The notes: generated from the letters alone by a model not told the origin. A stretch of 64,000 nucleotides of DNA from CAVVVS01 sp963751355 (GCA_963751355.1 CAVVVS010000005.1:6043-70042); one strand, 5' to 3'. Positions 9,135-18,424 are shown, numbered from the stretch's first letter. A program made the numbers and translations.

Positions 9135-9875
9135 ATGATGAAAAGATTAGAGAATAAAATTGCAATAATAACCGGCGGGGCTAGTGGAATAGGGAAAGCC
9201 GCCGTAATAAAATTTTTAGCAGAAGGCGCCCGTGTTGTAATTTGGGATGTAATGGAAGCCGCGGCGCTAAATTTAAAACAAGAACTTAATAATGAAAATC
9301 TTGATTTCATTAAAATTGACGTTACCAATTTTATTTCGGTTGAAGCGACTGCAAAACAGGTATCGGAGAAATATGGTAAAATTGATGTGCTGATAAATAA
9401 TGCCGGAATTACAAAGGATGCTACATTACTAAAAATGACTCCCGACCAATGGAAGCAGGTTATTGACGTAAACTTAACAGGGGTTTTCAACTGTACAAAA
9501 GCCGTTGCGCCCTACATGGTTAAAAGTAAATCAGGCAAAATAATAAATACGTCTTCGGTGGTGGGAATTTACGGTAACTTCGGACAAACAAATTATGCAG
9601 CCTCAAAATCAGGCATAATTGGAATGACAAAAGTTTGGGCACGTGAGTTGGGAAGAAAGGGGATAAATGTGAATGCCGTTGCCCCCGGTTTTATCGCTAC
9701 TGAGATGGTGAAGACCATTCCTGAAAATGTAATTACCATGCTTCAAGAAAAAACTCCTCTCGGCAGATTAGGAGATCCGTCTGATATTGCCGATGCTTAT
9801 CTATTCCTCGCTAGCGACGAAGCAAAGTTTATCACAGGGATTACTCTAAGTGTTGACGGAGGTCTGGTTCTCTAA
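9135..9875 (+). CDS. FabG-like short-chain dehydrogenase/reductase
   Basis: 246-residue NAD(P)-dependent oxidoreductase of the classical SDR family, closest in pattern to 3-oxoacyl-ACP/acyl-CoA reductases. It shows the cofactor motif TGGASGIG near residue 12, NNAG in the middle, catalytic Ser in INTSSVVG, the YAASK catalytic Tyr/Lys, and the C-terminal ITLSVDGGLVL. Expected reaction: reversible reduction of a 3-oxoacyl thioester to the 3-hydroxy form. It is the first gene of an operon with a FabH-like protein, an acyl-CoA ligase and hydrolases rather than with core fab genes, suggesting a dedicated pathway. Start at 9135 (or the next codon, 9138) follows AAGGGG. Confidence 0.9.
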   Translation: MMKRLENKIAIITGGASGIGKAAVIKFLAEGARVVIWDVMEAAALNLKQELNNENLDFIKIDVTNFISVEATAKQVSEKYGKIDVLINNAGITKDATLLKMTPDQWKQVIDVNLTGVFNCTKAVAPYMVKSKSGKIINTSSVVGIYGNFGQTNYAASKSGIIGMTKVWARELGRKGINVNAVAPGFIATEMVKTIPENVITMLQEKTPLGRLGDPSDIADAYLFLASDEAKFITGITLSVDGGLVL

Positions 9876-9902
9876 TCATTAAAAGGGAATTACTATCAGT
9901 TT

Positions 9903-10892
9903 ATGAAAAATGCTGTAATAATAGCCACGGGCTCTTACGCCCCGGAAAAAGTTCTGCCGAATAGTTATTTCAATGAACTTCTGGGCGAAGATGTTGATAC
10001 ATGGTTAACCGAAAATTTAACAATTAGAGAAAGACGCTGGTGCGCGGATGATGAATCAACCGCAGATTTGTGTGTACACGCTGCTAACAACGCACTTAAA
10101 AATGCCGGCATAAAACCGGAAGACATAAACCTTATTATTATCGCTACAGACACGCCCGAGTATATTTCGCCTTCCACAGCTTCTGTTGTTCAGTATCGCC
10201 TTGGCGCAGTTAACGCAGGAACCTTTGATGTTAACACTGCATGTGCCGGCTTTGTTACCGCTGTTGATATAGCTTCAAAATATATAAGAGGGGATGAAAA
10301 ATATAAACATATACTTGTAGTGGGTGCTTACGCTATGAGCAAATATCTGGATATGACCGATAAAAAAACGGTTACTCTTTTTGCCGACGGTGCGGGTGCT
10401 GTCATTCTCTCTGCAAAAGAAGATAACGAAAGAGGTTATTTAACCGGCGATCTTTATACCGAGGGACAATATGCGGATTGGATGGGTATTTATGCTGGCG
10501 GGACTCACACACCTGTAACAAACGAAGTAATTCAAAGAAAAGACCAGTTGCTTAAATTCGTTAAAAAATTTCCCAAGAAATTGAATCCCGATACATGGAC
10601 GAAAATGGCAAAAGATATTTGTGAACGGTTAAACGTTAAGCCGGATGATTTCAAAACGTTTTTCTTCACCCAGATAAATATTAATAGTATTTGGGAAACA
10701 TTGGACAATCTTGGCGTCGACAGAGCAAAAGGGCATACAATAATGGACCGCTTCGGATATACCGGGTCGGCATGTATTCCTATGGCTTTAGATGACGCGG
10801 TGAAAAAAAATAAACTTAATAAGGGCGATCTTGTAATGTTTATAGGATCTGGGGGCGGACTAGCTTTTGCCAGTGCGGCTTTCAGATGGTAA
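9903..10892 (+). CDS. FabH-like (KAS III family) protein with altered catalytic residues
   Basis: 329-residue thiolase-fold protein related to 3-oxoacyl-ACP synthase III. The nucleophile Cys114 is present in NTACAGF, as is the glycine-rich C-terminus (MFIGSGGGLAFASAAF). The family's His (normally HQAN) is replaced in FFFTQININ, and the family's Asn (normally GNTSA) by Tyr in FGYTGSACIP. A variant subfamily with these replacements seems to exist, so it may act by Cys-based acyl transfer or condensation with a different mechanism. The context (SDR reductase, acyl ligase) supports handling of acyl thioesters. Substrate and product unknown. Confidence 0.85.
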   Translation: MKNAVIIATGSYAPEKVLPNSYFNELLGEDVDTWLTENLTIRERRWCADDESTADLCVHAANNALKNAGIKPEDINLIIIATDTPEYISPSTASVVQYRLGAVNAGTFDVNTACAGFVTAVDIASKYIRGDEKYKHILVVGAYAMSKYLDMTDKKTVTLFADGAGAVILSAKEDNERGYLTGDLYTEGQYADWMGIYAGGTHTPVTNEVIQRKDQLLKFVKKFPKKLNPDTWTKMAKDICERLNVKPDDFKTFFFTQININSIWETLDNLGVDRAKGHTIMDRFGYTGSACIPMALDDAVKKNKLNKGDLVMFIGSGGGLAFASAAFRW

Positions 10893-10933
10893 ACTTTCTC
10901 TGTTTGATTTTTATTATCATAAAAAAATAATTT

Positions 10934-12466
10934 ATGAACAACATAGCTTCAAATGAGCTTGTAACTGCTGGTTGGGCGCTTGTAATTATTTACATGGCGG
11001 TTATTCTTTTTCTTGTTGTGCGCGGTGCGTTAAAAATAAAAAATATGAATGACTATGCCGTCGGCAATATTGCATTTTCACCAATCGCTGTCGGACTTGC
11101 ACTTGCAGCTTCAATGACCAGCGCGGCAACTTTTATAATTAATCCGGGTTTTATTGCGCTTTACGGTATAAGCGGAGTAATTTCTTACGCAATTGTTTTA
11201 CCAATTGCTGCTATGGTATCGTTAGTACTTCTTACCAAAGGTTTCCGTAAACACGGCAGTACAGTTAAAGCATTAACAATGGCGCAGTGGATGGGAACCC
11301 GTTATAACAGTAAAGCTTATTCGCTTTTTTTCGCATTTCTTTCGCTGCTGCTAATAACATTTATCGTTTTGATCTGCGTCGGGCTGACAAAAGTTCTGTC
11401 AAAAACATTGAATGTAAGCGAGCTGGCAATATTAATAGGAATTGTCGTTTTTATTTTCGGTTATATGATGTTCGGCGGTGCAAATTCAATGGTTTATACA
11501 AATACCGTTCAAGCTGTTATAATGCTAGCCGTCGCTTTTATTCTTCTCGGTTCGGGTTATCAAAATTTCAGTAACGGCGTACACGGTTTTTTGAATAAAC
11601 TCAGCAGTATCGATCCGCATTTAATTCAATCCACAAATGGAAGCAGTTTTCTTTTCCGTGATTATTTTGAAATAATCTTTGCGCAAATTGTTATCGGCGC
11701 CGCAATCGTATGTCAGCCTCATATCATCACAAAATCTCTTTTATTGAAAACAGATAAGGATGTAAACAAATACCTTGTGAGCGGAATTATTACGGAGATG
11801 ATATTCTTTTTAGTAGTCATTACCGGATTATATGCAAGAATAGCATTTCCCAATTTAACCGTGAACGGGGTTCCTTTAAAGCTTGATGGAATCGTTTCGG
11901 CTTATGTTGTAAAGGAATTCCCTGTTTATGTAGGATTATTTGTAGTGCTTGGTTTAATCAGCGCAGGAATTTCAACTCTCGAAGGTTTAATTCAAGCTAT
12001 ATCAACAACCGTTACAACCGATATTATTGAACCGATCTTTGGCAAAAGACTTCCTAAAGAACTATCAGAACGTGAACACATAAAAATTATTATTAATAGA
12101 GCCGTAATTATTATATTAGCAGTTGTTTCAGTTTTAATTTCATACAATCAACTCGTAAACCCGAAATTAAGCGTGGGGATATTTGCTCAAAACGGTGTTT
12201 ACGCATACTTTTCCGCAGCATTTGTTCCGATTTTATTCGGGATGTTTTTGAAAAATGTTCCGAAGGCTTCAGTTATTGCGGCATCTATTATTGCCGTTAT
12301 AGTGCATTTTATTTTTTATTACGGCAAGGTAGCCGTCCCGTTTACAAAAGCTACGGGAGAGAATCCGGGCGTAGCCGCAGCAGTGGCAATTTCGGTTTCG
12401 CTGATTGCCGGCGGAATAATTTATATGTCAGTTAGGGGAAAATCCGATGTTCAACTTTCAAACTGA
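10934..12466 (+). CDS. Sodium:solute symporter family permease
   Basis: 510-residue inner-membrane protein with about 13 hydrophobic segments, of the SSS (PutP/ActP) family. Typical signatures are the early NMNDYAVGNIAFSPIAVGLALAASMTS-type helix with the Na+-site Ser/Thr residues, QWMGTRYNSKAY after helix 3, and the STLEGLIQAIST region. ActP-like members carry short carboxylic acids, PutP-like ones proline; the downstream acyl-CoA ligase favours a carboxylate. The end overlaps the start of the ligase gene by 20 bp, so the two are translated from one message. Confidence 0.9.
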   Translation: MNNIASNELVTAGWALVIIYMAVILFLVVRGALKIKNMNDYAVGNIAFSPIAVGLALAASMTSAATFIINPGFIALYGISGVISYAIVLPIAAMVSLVLLTKGFRKHGSTVKALTMAQWMGTRYNSKAYSLFFAFLSLLLITFIVLICVGLTKVLSKTLNVSELAILIGIVVFIFGYMMFGGANSMVYTNTVQAVIMLAVAFILLGSGYQNFSNGVHGFLNKLSSIDPHLIQSTNGSSFLFRDYFEIIFAQIVIGAAIVCQPHIITKSLLLKTDKDVNKYLVSGIITEMIFFLVVITGLYARIAFPNLTVNGVPLKLDGIVSAYVVKEFPVYVGLFVVLGLISAGISTLEGLIQAISTTVTTDIIEPIFGKRLPKELSEREHIKIIINRAVIIILAVVSVLISYNQLVNPKLSVGIFAQNGVYAYFSAAFVPILFGMFLKNVPKASVIAASIIAVIVHFIFYYGKVAVPFTKATGENPGVAAAVAISVSLIAGGIIYMSVRGKSDVQLSN

Positions 12467-13970
12467 TTGGTTGAAAAAATGGGCGGAGTATACTCCGGCA
12501 AGAACGATTCTTAGGGAACATGAATCTCATGTTCAATGGACATATTCCGACTTTAACAACAGGGCAAACGCTTTGGCAATTTACCTGCTTGATGAATTAA
12601 ATATAAAACGCGGGGAGCGTATCGCGGTATATTCTAAAAACAGAGCCGAATATGTTCTGTTATTTTTTGCATGTATAAAAATGGGCGCTATTCTTGTCCC
12701 GCTGAATTTTCGCTTAACGCCTCGGGAGCTCGATATTTTGATATCGGATGCAGAACCGGTTTTATTCCTATTTGAAAAAGAATTCGAACAGCAGGTAAAA
12801 AATCTTGAAACATTAAAGGAAATAAAATTTAAAAGGAACTTTGAAGATTTATCAGCTTTTCTACATGAACATGTAACTCAAGCTGAATTCGTTCCCCGGT
12901 ACTTAGCCGGAGAGGATGACCCTGTAATGATTCTTTATACCGCCGGTACAACGGGATTATCAAAAGGGGTGATAATAAATCATCGTATGCTGTTTTGGAA
13001 TGCTATTAATACAGGATTACGCCTCGATTTAACTTCAAACGATCATACTCAAAGTTTCGCGCCGTTCTTTCACACCGGGGGATGGAACGTGTTGTTCACG
13101 CCGTTCGTTCTGCACGGCGCTTCGCATACCTTGTTAACCGGGTTCGATGCTGATTTAATTCTTCAATTAATGGAAAAAGAAAAAACAACTATTCTTTTTG
13201 GTGTCCCGACAATGCTGCAGATGCTGGCTGACTCACCATATTTTGAAAAGGTTGACCTTTCTTCAGTGAGATATGCAATTGTAGGAGGTGCCCCGATGCC
13301 TATTCCTTTAATTAATAAATGGCATGAAAAAGGGATTTTCATACGCCAGGGTTATGGTTTAACGGAAGTCGGTCCGAATTGCTTTTCACTTCATCAAGAT
13401 GATGCGATTAGAAAACGAGGCTCAATCGGTTTTCCTAATTTTTATATTGAAGCAAAAATCATAAATGACAAAAATGAAGAGTGTAAAGTAAATGAAGTCG
13501 GTGAACTCTGGATGCGCTCGCCGGTTGTAACTCCAGGTTATTGGAGAAAAGAAAAAGAAACTACAGAAAGCATAACCGGCGGATGGTTTCATACGGGCGA
13601 TATGATGAAGAAAGATGAAGAAGAATATTTCTATGTAGTCGACCGCAAAAAGAATATGTACATAAGCGGAGGAGAGAATGTTTATCCGGCGGAAGTTGAA
13701 AAATTTCTTTATACAAATTCTAAAATAAAAGAAGTAGCCGTTATAGGCGTTCCGGATGATAAATGGGGGGAAGTCGGGAAAGCTTACATTGTTTTAAACC
13801 GGGGAGAAAGGTTAACCGAAAATGATATGTTGGATTATTGTAAAGGACAGCTTGCAAAGTACAAAATTCCCAGATATGCGGAGTTTTTAGAAGAACTTCC
13901 CAAAAACGATGCAGGGAAAATTAATAAAAAAGAATTATTACAGTTATACTTAATTAAACAAAATAAATAA
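12447..13970 (+). CDS. Acyl-CoA synthetase (AMP-forming ligase)
   Basis: 507-residue ANL-superfamily ligase that activates a carboxylic acid with ATP and CoA. Motifs: phosphate loop ILYTAGTTGLSKG (the usual S is A), FFHTGGWN, GYGLTE, the TGD of WFHTGDM, DRKKNMYISGGENVYP, and the C-terminal catalytic Lys in NDAGKINKKEL. The pattern fits medium- or long-chain fatty-acid or aromatic-acid ligases. It overlaps the symporter gene by 20 bp, suggesting uptake coupled to activation. Exact substrate not readable. Confidence 0.92.
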   Translation: MFNFQTDWLKKWAEYTPARTILREHESHVQWTYSDFNNRANALAIYLLDELNIKRGERIAVYSKNRAEYVLLFFACIKMGAILVPLNFRLTPRELDILISDAEPVLFLFEKEFEQQVKNLETLKEIKFKRNFEDLSAFLHEHVTQAEFVPRYLAGEDDPVMILYTAGTTGLSKGVIINHRMLFWNAINTGLRLDLTSNDHTQSFAPFFHTGGWNVLFTPFVLHGASHTLLTGFDADLILQLMEKEKTTILFGVPTMLQMLADSPYFEKVDLSSVRYAIVGGAPMPIPLINKWHEKGIFIRQGYGLTEVGPNCFSLHQDDAIRKRGSIGFPNFYIEAKIINDKNEECKVNEVGELWMRSPVVTPGYWRKEKETTESITGGWFHTGDMMKKDEEEYFYVVDRKKNMYISGGENVYPAEVEKFLYTNSKIKEVAVIGVPDDKWGEVGKAYIVLNRGERLTENDMLDYCKGQLAKYKIPRYAEFLEELPKNDAGKINKKELLQLYLIKQNK

Positions 13971-13988
13971 TTAATAATAGGGGTTATC

Positions 13989-14924
13989 ATGAAACGTTTC
14001 ATTTTAGCAGCCGCAATTTTAGCAGCTGCGCTTATGTTCTCTGCTTGTAAAAGTAGTTCGGACAGCACACCGACGGCACCGGAAGTACAAGCAGATGTGA
14101 TAGTAGGATCCTGGATTTCCGAAGCCGTTGATGTAGCGCCGGGATTAATTGCAACATTAAAAACAACAAAAATTATTGCTACTTTTAATGAAAACAAAAC
14201 ATATCAGGTAGTTGCAACAGATTCTGCGGGCGCTTCCGTTACTTATTCGGGCACTTACACGACATCCGAAAATACCGGTACAACTATCAAATCAATAGTT
14301 TTGAATCAAACCGCACCGACTTCAGTTACTTCAACAGGAATTTATCAAGTTAATAAAAGCGGTTTTTTGACTTACGAAGTAATTCAAACTACTCCCGCAA
14401 TTGCTGGCTTTTCGGCTCCTAACGCTGCTGCAGGATTCGGCAGCACTTCTTACAATGGAGTTGCCCTCGGTGCTACATGGACTCAAAAGTTCACACCTTC
14501 TTCTCCCAAAGAAGATTTGATAATCGGCTCCTGGTTATCGGAAGGTGATAATGTAGCTCCGGGATTAAAAGCAACATTAAAAACGAAAAAGATTGTCGCT
14601 GTTTTTAATTCAAACAACACATATAAAGTAATCGCCACCGATAGCAGCAATGTTGATGTTACATATGAAGGCACCTATACTACTACTGACAATGCAAATA
14701 CTTCAATAAAGAATATTACTTTAAACCAAACTGTACCAGCATCGGTTACTTCAACAGGAATTTGCAGAGTAACCGCGACGGGTGTCCTTTATTATGAAGT
14801 AATTCAAACTACCCCTGCCATCAGCGGGTTTACTGCACCCACGGTTGCAGGCGGATTCGGAAGTACGGCTTACAACGGATTTCCGTTAGGTAAAACCTGG
14901 ATACAACTTTTTGTTAAACAATGA
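13989..14924 (+). CDS. Lipoprotein made of two tandem ~140-residue repeats
   Basis: 311-residue exported lipoprotein with lipobox MFSAC (Cys20) and a Ser/Thr/Pro-rich linker. The mature part is two copies of one domain (about residues 37-172 and 177-311). Each begins with an I[VI]GSW[IL]SE element, includes GTYTT, LNQT.P.SVTSTGI, YEVIQTTPAI.GF and ends GFGST.YNG. The copies are also alike at DNA level with a period of ~420 bp, indicating a recent internal duplication. The fold looks all-beta, lipocalin-like. Its place between an acyl ligase and an outer-membrane barrel suggests a lipid or hydrophobic-ligand binding role; this is inference. Confidence 0.8.
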   Translation: MKRFILAAAILAAALMFSACKSSSDSTPTAPEVQADVIVGSWISEAVDVAPGLIATLKTTKIIATFNENKTYQVVATDSAGASVTYSGTYTTSENTGTTIKSIVLNQTAPTSVTSTGIYQVNKSGFLTYEVIQTTPAIAGFSAPNAAAGFGSTSYNGVALGATWTQKFTPSSPKEDLIIGSWLSEGDNVAPGLKATLKTKKIVAVFNSNNTYKVIATDSSNVDVTYEGTYTTTDNANTSIKNITLNQTVPASVTSTGICRVTATGVLYYEVIQTTPAISGFTAPTVAGGFGSTAYNGFPLGKTWIQLFVKQ

Positions 14925-14938
14925 TAATCCAATTGATC

Positions 14939-14971
14939 AATGGCGAAAGAGATTTCGCCATTAATATTTTT
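14939..14971 (+). terminator. Hairpin after the repeat lipoprotein gene
   Basis: Ten-base perfect arms AATGGCGAAA (14939-14948) and TTTCGCCATT (14953-14962) with a GAGA loop, then an interrupted T-run. It lies between two co-directional genes of the same apparent operon, so it may end part of the transcripts and lower expression of the outer-membrane gene. Confidence 0.7.
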
Positions 14972-14994
14972 ACTTGGATCAATGGAGGATATAA

Positions 14995-16539
14995 ATGAAA
15001 AAGTTTTTTGTATTAGCGGCTCTTCTTTTTATTACGGTGTTATTAAACGCGCAGGATAAAAAAAGAATTAAAGATCCCGCTCCTAAAGAATTTCAATTTA
15101 TCGGCTATTCATTTACACGGATGACATCATCAAATATAACTCCGACAAATGATATTCTGCAGGGACAGGTAATCGGCAGACTGTTCGGACAAAATTCTAC
15201 GAACACGGTGCCTCAAACTTCACTTTATCTCGAACAGAGATTTGTGCCTTTTATGGTATACAAACCTTCCATACTAGACGGTTACGCTACATTCAGAGCT
15301 TTGTTCAAAATTGATTATACCTGGGGCGATCAGGCTTACGGCGTTGGAAATAACAGGGGAGGCGCCATTAATGCGGGACAGATTAATCTTCAAACACTTC
15401 TTGCAAATGTTGAAATAAAACCCGAAGACTCGGATTGGAACGTTGTAATCGGACTGCAAAGGCTTTTCGACAACGTACGCGATCCAAACGTCAATACAGT
15501 TCAAACGGCACAGACAAGCGATTATAAACTTTCTTATTGGGGAACTCAGGCAGTCGGTATAAATGCTTTTGCAAATCTTTCGCCTGTTACTAAAGGAAGA
15601 ATCGGGTTCTTTCAATTGTGGGAAAATGAAATAAGTAAAAATGATGACGTCGTTTTGTGGATGACAGATCTTGAATCGAGAGTAGCACCGCTTCTGGAAA
15701 TAGGCGGCAGCTTTTGGTACGTGTGGGACAGAGCTAAAGGTTCCGGCGGAATTTCCGTTTTGGGGCAGGGATTAAACAGCGCATTGGCGGAATACAACGG
15801 AGCTGTAAGAGTAAAGTTTCCCGGAATAACACAAAAATATCAAGCCGATCTCGCATGGGTCGGGGCACATGCTGCCTATAACAGAGACTTTTTACAGGAA
15901 CGATGGTGGGCCGACGGATTTGTCATGGCAAATATCGGCTTTATTGATACCGTAGGTGCTTCAATAAAAAAAGCAGCGGATGTATTCGGCGTGGCAGCTA
16001 ACGCTTCACTTCAATATAAATATGGAATGACCGTAAACGATAAAATATCGATTGAAGCTTTATACACAACCGGTGACGGAAACAATGTTAGTGACGGTAA
16101 ACTTAACAGTGTGATCACCGGGAACGTTTACGGCTCACCGGTTGGTATTTACAGCGCTCACCGGGCTCTTCTGCTTTTTCCCGATCCCCAGGTTGTAAAC
16201 AGATATTATTCGGCTGTTCATGATATATCAAATATGGGATTGGGTGTTACGGCAGCTTTCCTAAACCTGTCAAAAGATTTCATCCCGAATAAATTAAACA
16301 TCAAACTTGGGGTTGCTTCCGCAATTTCAAATATTACTCCAAAAGGCGGCGGTAGTTATATCGGAACGGAAGTTAATGCTGAACTCAAATATAATCTGAA
16401 AGTCTTTTTGACACTTGGTGTAAGTGCAGGATATCTGGCTTTAGGTGATTTTTATGATGCGCCTTCTGTAACTTATTCCGGCGTGCATCCTAAAGATCCA
16501 TGGGTATTTTTTACAACTCTTAGCTGGTTAATGTTTTAG
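14995..16539 (+). CDS. Outer-membrane beta-barrel protein (alginate-export/porin-like)
   Basis: 514-residue secreted protein with a clear signal peptide ending LLNAQ, followed by a mature region rich in alternating beta-strand patterns (GYATFRALFKIDYTWG, NVEIKPEDSDWNVVIGLQR) and an aromatic C-terminal strand (VFFTTLSWLMF) that fits BAM-dependent barrel insertion. No TonB plug is present, so it is a passive channel or a hydrophobic-compound transporter rather than a receptor. GGAGG lies 8 bp before the ATG. Its position in the lipid-type operon suggests it passes the operon's substrate across the outer membrane. Confidence 0.75.
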   Translation: MKKFFVLAALLFITVLLNAQDKKRIKDPAPKEFQFIGYSFTRMTSSNITPTNDILQGQVIGRLFGQNSTNTVPQTSLYLEQRFVPFMVYKPSILDGYATFRALFKIDYTWGDQAYGVGNNRGGAINAGQINLQTLLANVEIKPEDSDWNVVIGLQRLFDNVRDPNVNTVQTAQTSDYKLSYWGTQAVGINAFANLSPVTKGRIGFFQLWENEISKNDDVVLWMTDLESRVAPLLEIGGSFWYVWDRAKGSGGISVLGQGLNSALAEYNGAVRVKFPGITQKYQADLAWVGAHAAYNRDFLQERWWADGFVMANIGFIDTVGASIKKAADVFGVAANASLQYKYGMTVNDKISIEALYTTGDGNNVSDGKLNSVITGNVYGSPVGIYSAHRALLLFPDPQVVNRYYSAVHDISNMGLGVTAAFLNLSKDFIPNKLNIKLGVASAISNITPKGGGSYIGTEVNAELKYNLKVFLTLGVSAGYLALGDFYDAPSVTYSGVHPKDPWVFFTTLSWLMF

Positions 16540-16544
16540 GAGGG

Positions 16545-17501
16545 ATGATGAAAAGAAGTTATTTAAAATTTTTAGCTGCTGTATTTTTTCTAATTAGTTT
16601 TGCCGGGTGTGCCGGGGGCTATTTATACACCGGTATGCCGGCACTTCAATTTGAGAATATTGATTACGGTTTCCCGACTAAAACTATTCTAGATGATCCG
16701 AAAATTTCTTATATCGATATCGGGAGCGGAGACGAAACAATATTACTTGTTCACGGACTTGCAAGTAATGCCGGATTCTGGAGATATAATATCCCTGAAC
16801 TTTCAAAGCATTACCGCGTAATAGCCGTTGATCTGCCCGGTTACGGAAAATCTCAAAAAGGTGTTTATACATATTCAATGTCTTTTTATGCTGAAACGTT
16901 AAAAAAAATCATGGATGCTTTGAATCTCAATAAAGTTATTTTAATTGGGCATTCAATGGGCGGTCAAATAGGTATAACTTTCGCGTTAAAGTATTCCGAA
17001 AGATTAACTAAATTGATTCTTGCCGATCCTGCTGGAATAGAAAAGTTCACGTGCGGACAGGGCGATTGGTTAAAAAGTGTTCTGACTGTGGCAGGAATTA
17101 AAGAAACTACCGAAGAAGGTGTACGTAAAAATCTTTCCAATAATTTTTATACCTGGAATGATAAATTGGAATGGATGGTTGAAGAGCGTGTGAGGATGGC
17201 AAAAGCCGCTGATTTTGACAATTTTTGTTATGCTGTTGTAAGATGCGTTCACGCTATGATTGATGAACCGACTTCGGACAAATTAAAGGATATTAAAATC
17301 CCTACTTTGATCATTTACGGTAAGTATGATTGGCTAATTCCGAATCCTTACTTAAATCCCGGCTTTCCTTCAGGTGTTTTTGAAACAGGAGCTAAATTAA
17401 TTCCGGATTGTAAACTTGCGGAAATTAATGATTCCGGACATATGGTAATGATGGAGCAGCCGGAAAAATTTAATGAAGCTGTCATTAATTTTTTAAAATA
17501 A
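16545..17501 (+). CDS. Alpha/beta hydrolase lipoprotein
   Basis: 318-residue serine hydrolase with lipobox FAGC (Cys22), so probably anchored in the periplasm or outer membrane. Shows oxyanion motif HGLASNAGFW, nucleophile elbow GHSMGG, acid Asp in YGKYDWLIP and catalytic His in NDSGHMVMMEQPEKF. The cap and overall pattern resemble carbon-carbon bond hydrolases and esterases (MhpC/DmpD-like). Starts 6 bp after the barrel gene stop with AGGAGG overlapping. Likely cleaves an ester or similar bond of the substrate outside the cytoplasm; substrate unknown. Confidence 0.88.
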   Translation: MMKRSYLKFLAAVFFLISFAGCAGGYLYTGMPALQFENIDYGFPTKTILDDPKISYIDIGSGDETILLVHGLASNAGFWRYNIPELSKHYRVIAVDLPGYGKSQKGVYTYSMSFYAETLKKIMDALNLNKVILIGHSMGGQIGITFALKYSERLTKLILADPAGIEKFTCGQGDWLKSVLTVAGIKETTEEGVRKNLSNNFYTWNDKLEWMVEERVRMAKAADFDNFCYAVVRCVHAMIDEPTSDKLKDIKIPTLIIYGKYDWLIPNPYLNPGFPSGVFETGAKLIPDCKLAEINDSGHMVMMEQPEKFNEAVINFLK

Positions 17502-17506
17502 TATTT

Positions 17507-17538
17507 AAAGCTGACTTAAGGTTTTAGGTCAGCTTTTT
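17507..17538 (+). terminator. Intrinsic terminator after the hydrolase lipoprotein
   Basis: Arms AAAGCTGAC (17507-17515) and GTCAGCTTT (17528-17536) followed by Ts. It separates the two hydrolase genes, so the second may be read only by readthrough or from its own promoter. Confidence 0.85.
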
Positions 17539-17554
17539 CTAAATTCTATCTATA

Positions 17555-18424
17555 ATGCAATTCTCCGAACTCAAATATCCGTTTGATTTAAAAAAAAATT
17601 TGCTCGACGGAAACATACAACTCGCTTATGTTGACGAAGGAAGCGGCGAACAAACAATATTATTTATTCACGGCCTCGGAAGTTACATCCCGGCGTGGAG
17701 AAGAAACATAAGTGTTCTTAAAAATAATTTCAGATGTATCGCAGTTGACCTTCCGGGGTACGGAAAATCTAGTAAAAATATTCATTCGGGTGAGATGAAT
17801 TTTTACTCGTCTGTATTAAAAGATTTCATCACAAGATTGAAGTTAAAAAAAGTAACTATAGCTGGTCATAGTATGGGCGGACAAATTGCAATAAATACTG
17901 CTTTATTATATCCCGAAACTGTATATAAACTTATTCTTATTGCTCCTGCAGGGTTTGAAGAATTTTCTGCAGATGAAATTAAATGGTCAAAAAGGACATA
18001 CTCGGCTGAATATTTTGCTTCAACAACCCCGAAGCAAATAGAGTTAAATGTAAGAGCCAATTTTTACAAAATGCCCGCCGATGCTAAGTTTATGATAACC
18101 GATCGAATTGCTGTAAGAGACTCGGATGAATTTAAAAATTACTGTAATGTTGTTTCAAATTCATTATGCGGAATGTTTGACAATCCGGTGAGTGAGCGCC
18201 TTCGGTTAATCAAGCAATCAACATTGGTAGTTTTTGGATTAAACGATAAATTTATTCCTAATAGACTTTTTCATAAAACAACGACAGAAGCAATTGCCCG
18301 GAAAGGGACGGAAAAAATTTACGACTCAAAGCTGGTTTTAATTCCCAGATGCGGACATTTTATCCCATATGAAAAACCCGATGAATTTAATAAAGAAGTT
18401 TTGAATTTTATGGGTATTATATAA
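17555..18424 (+). CDS. Alpha/beta hydrolase, paralogue of the upstream gene
   Basis: 289-residue cytoplasmic serine hydrolase lacking a signal peptide. It has HGLGSYIPAW, nucleophile elbow GHSMGG, LNDKFIP for the acid and PRCGHFIPYEKPDEF for the histidine. It aligns along its full length with the preceding lipoprotein hydrolase (DLPGYGKS in both), so the pair arose by duplication and now differs in cell location. Start ATG lies just after the terminator; no strong ribosome site is visible. Probably processes the same class of ester inside the cell. Confidence 0.88.
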   Translation: MQFSELKYPFDLKKNLLDGNIQLAYVDEGSGEQTILFIHGLGSYIPAWRRNISVLKNNFRCIAVDLPGYGKSSKNIHSGEMNFYSSVLKDFITRLKLKKVTIAGHSMGGQIAINTALLYPETVYKLILIAPAGFEEFSADEIKWSKRTYSAEYFASTTPKQIELNVRANFYKMPADAKFMITDRIAVRDSDEFKNYCNVVSNSLCGMFDNPVSERLRLIKQSTLVVFGLNDKFIPNRLFHKTTTEAIARKGTEKIYDSKLVLIPRCGHFIPYEKPDEFNKEVLNFMGII

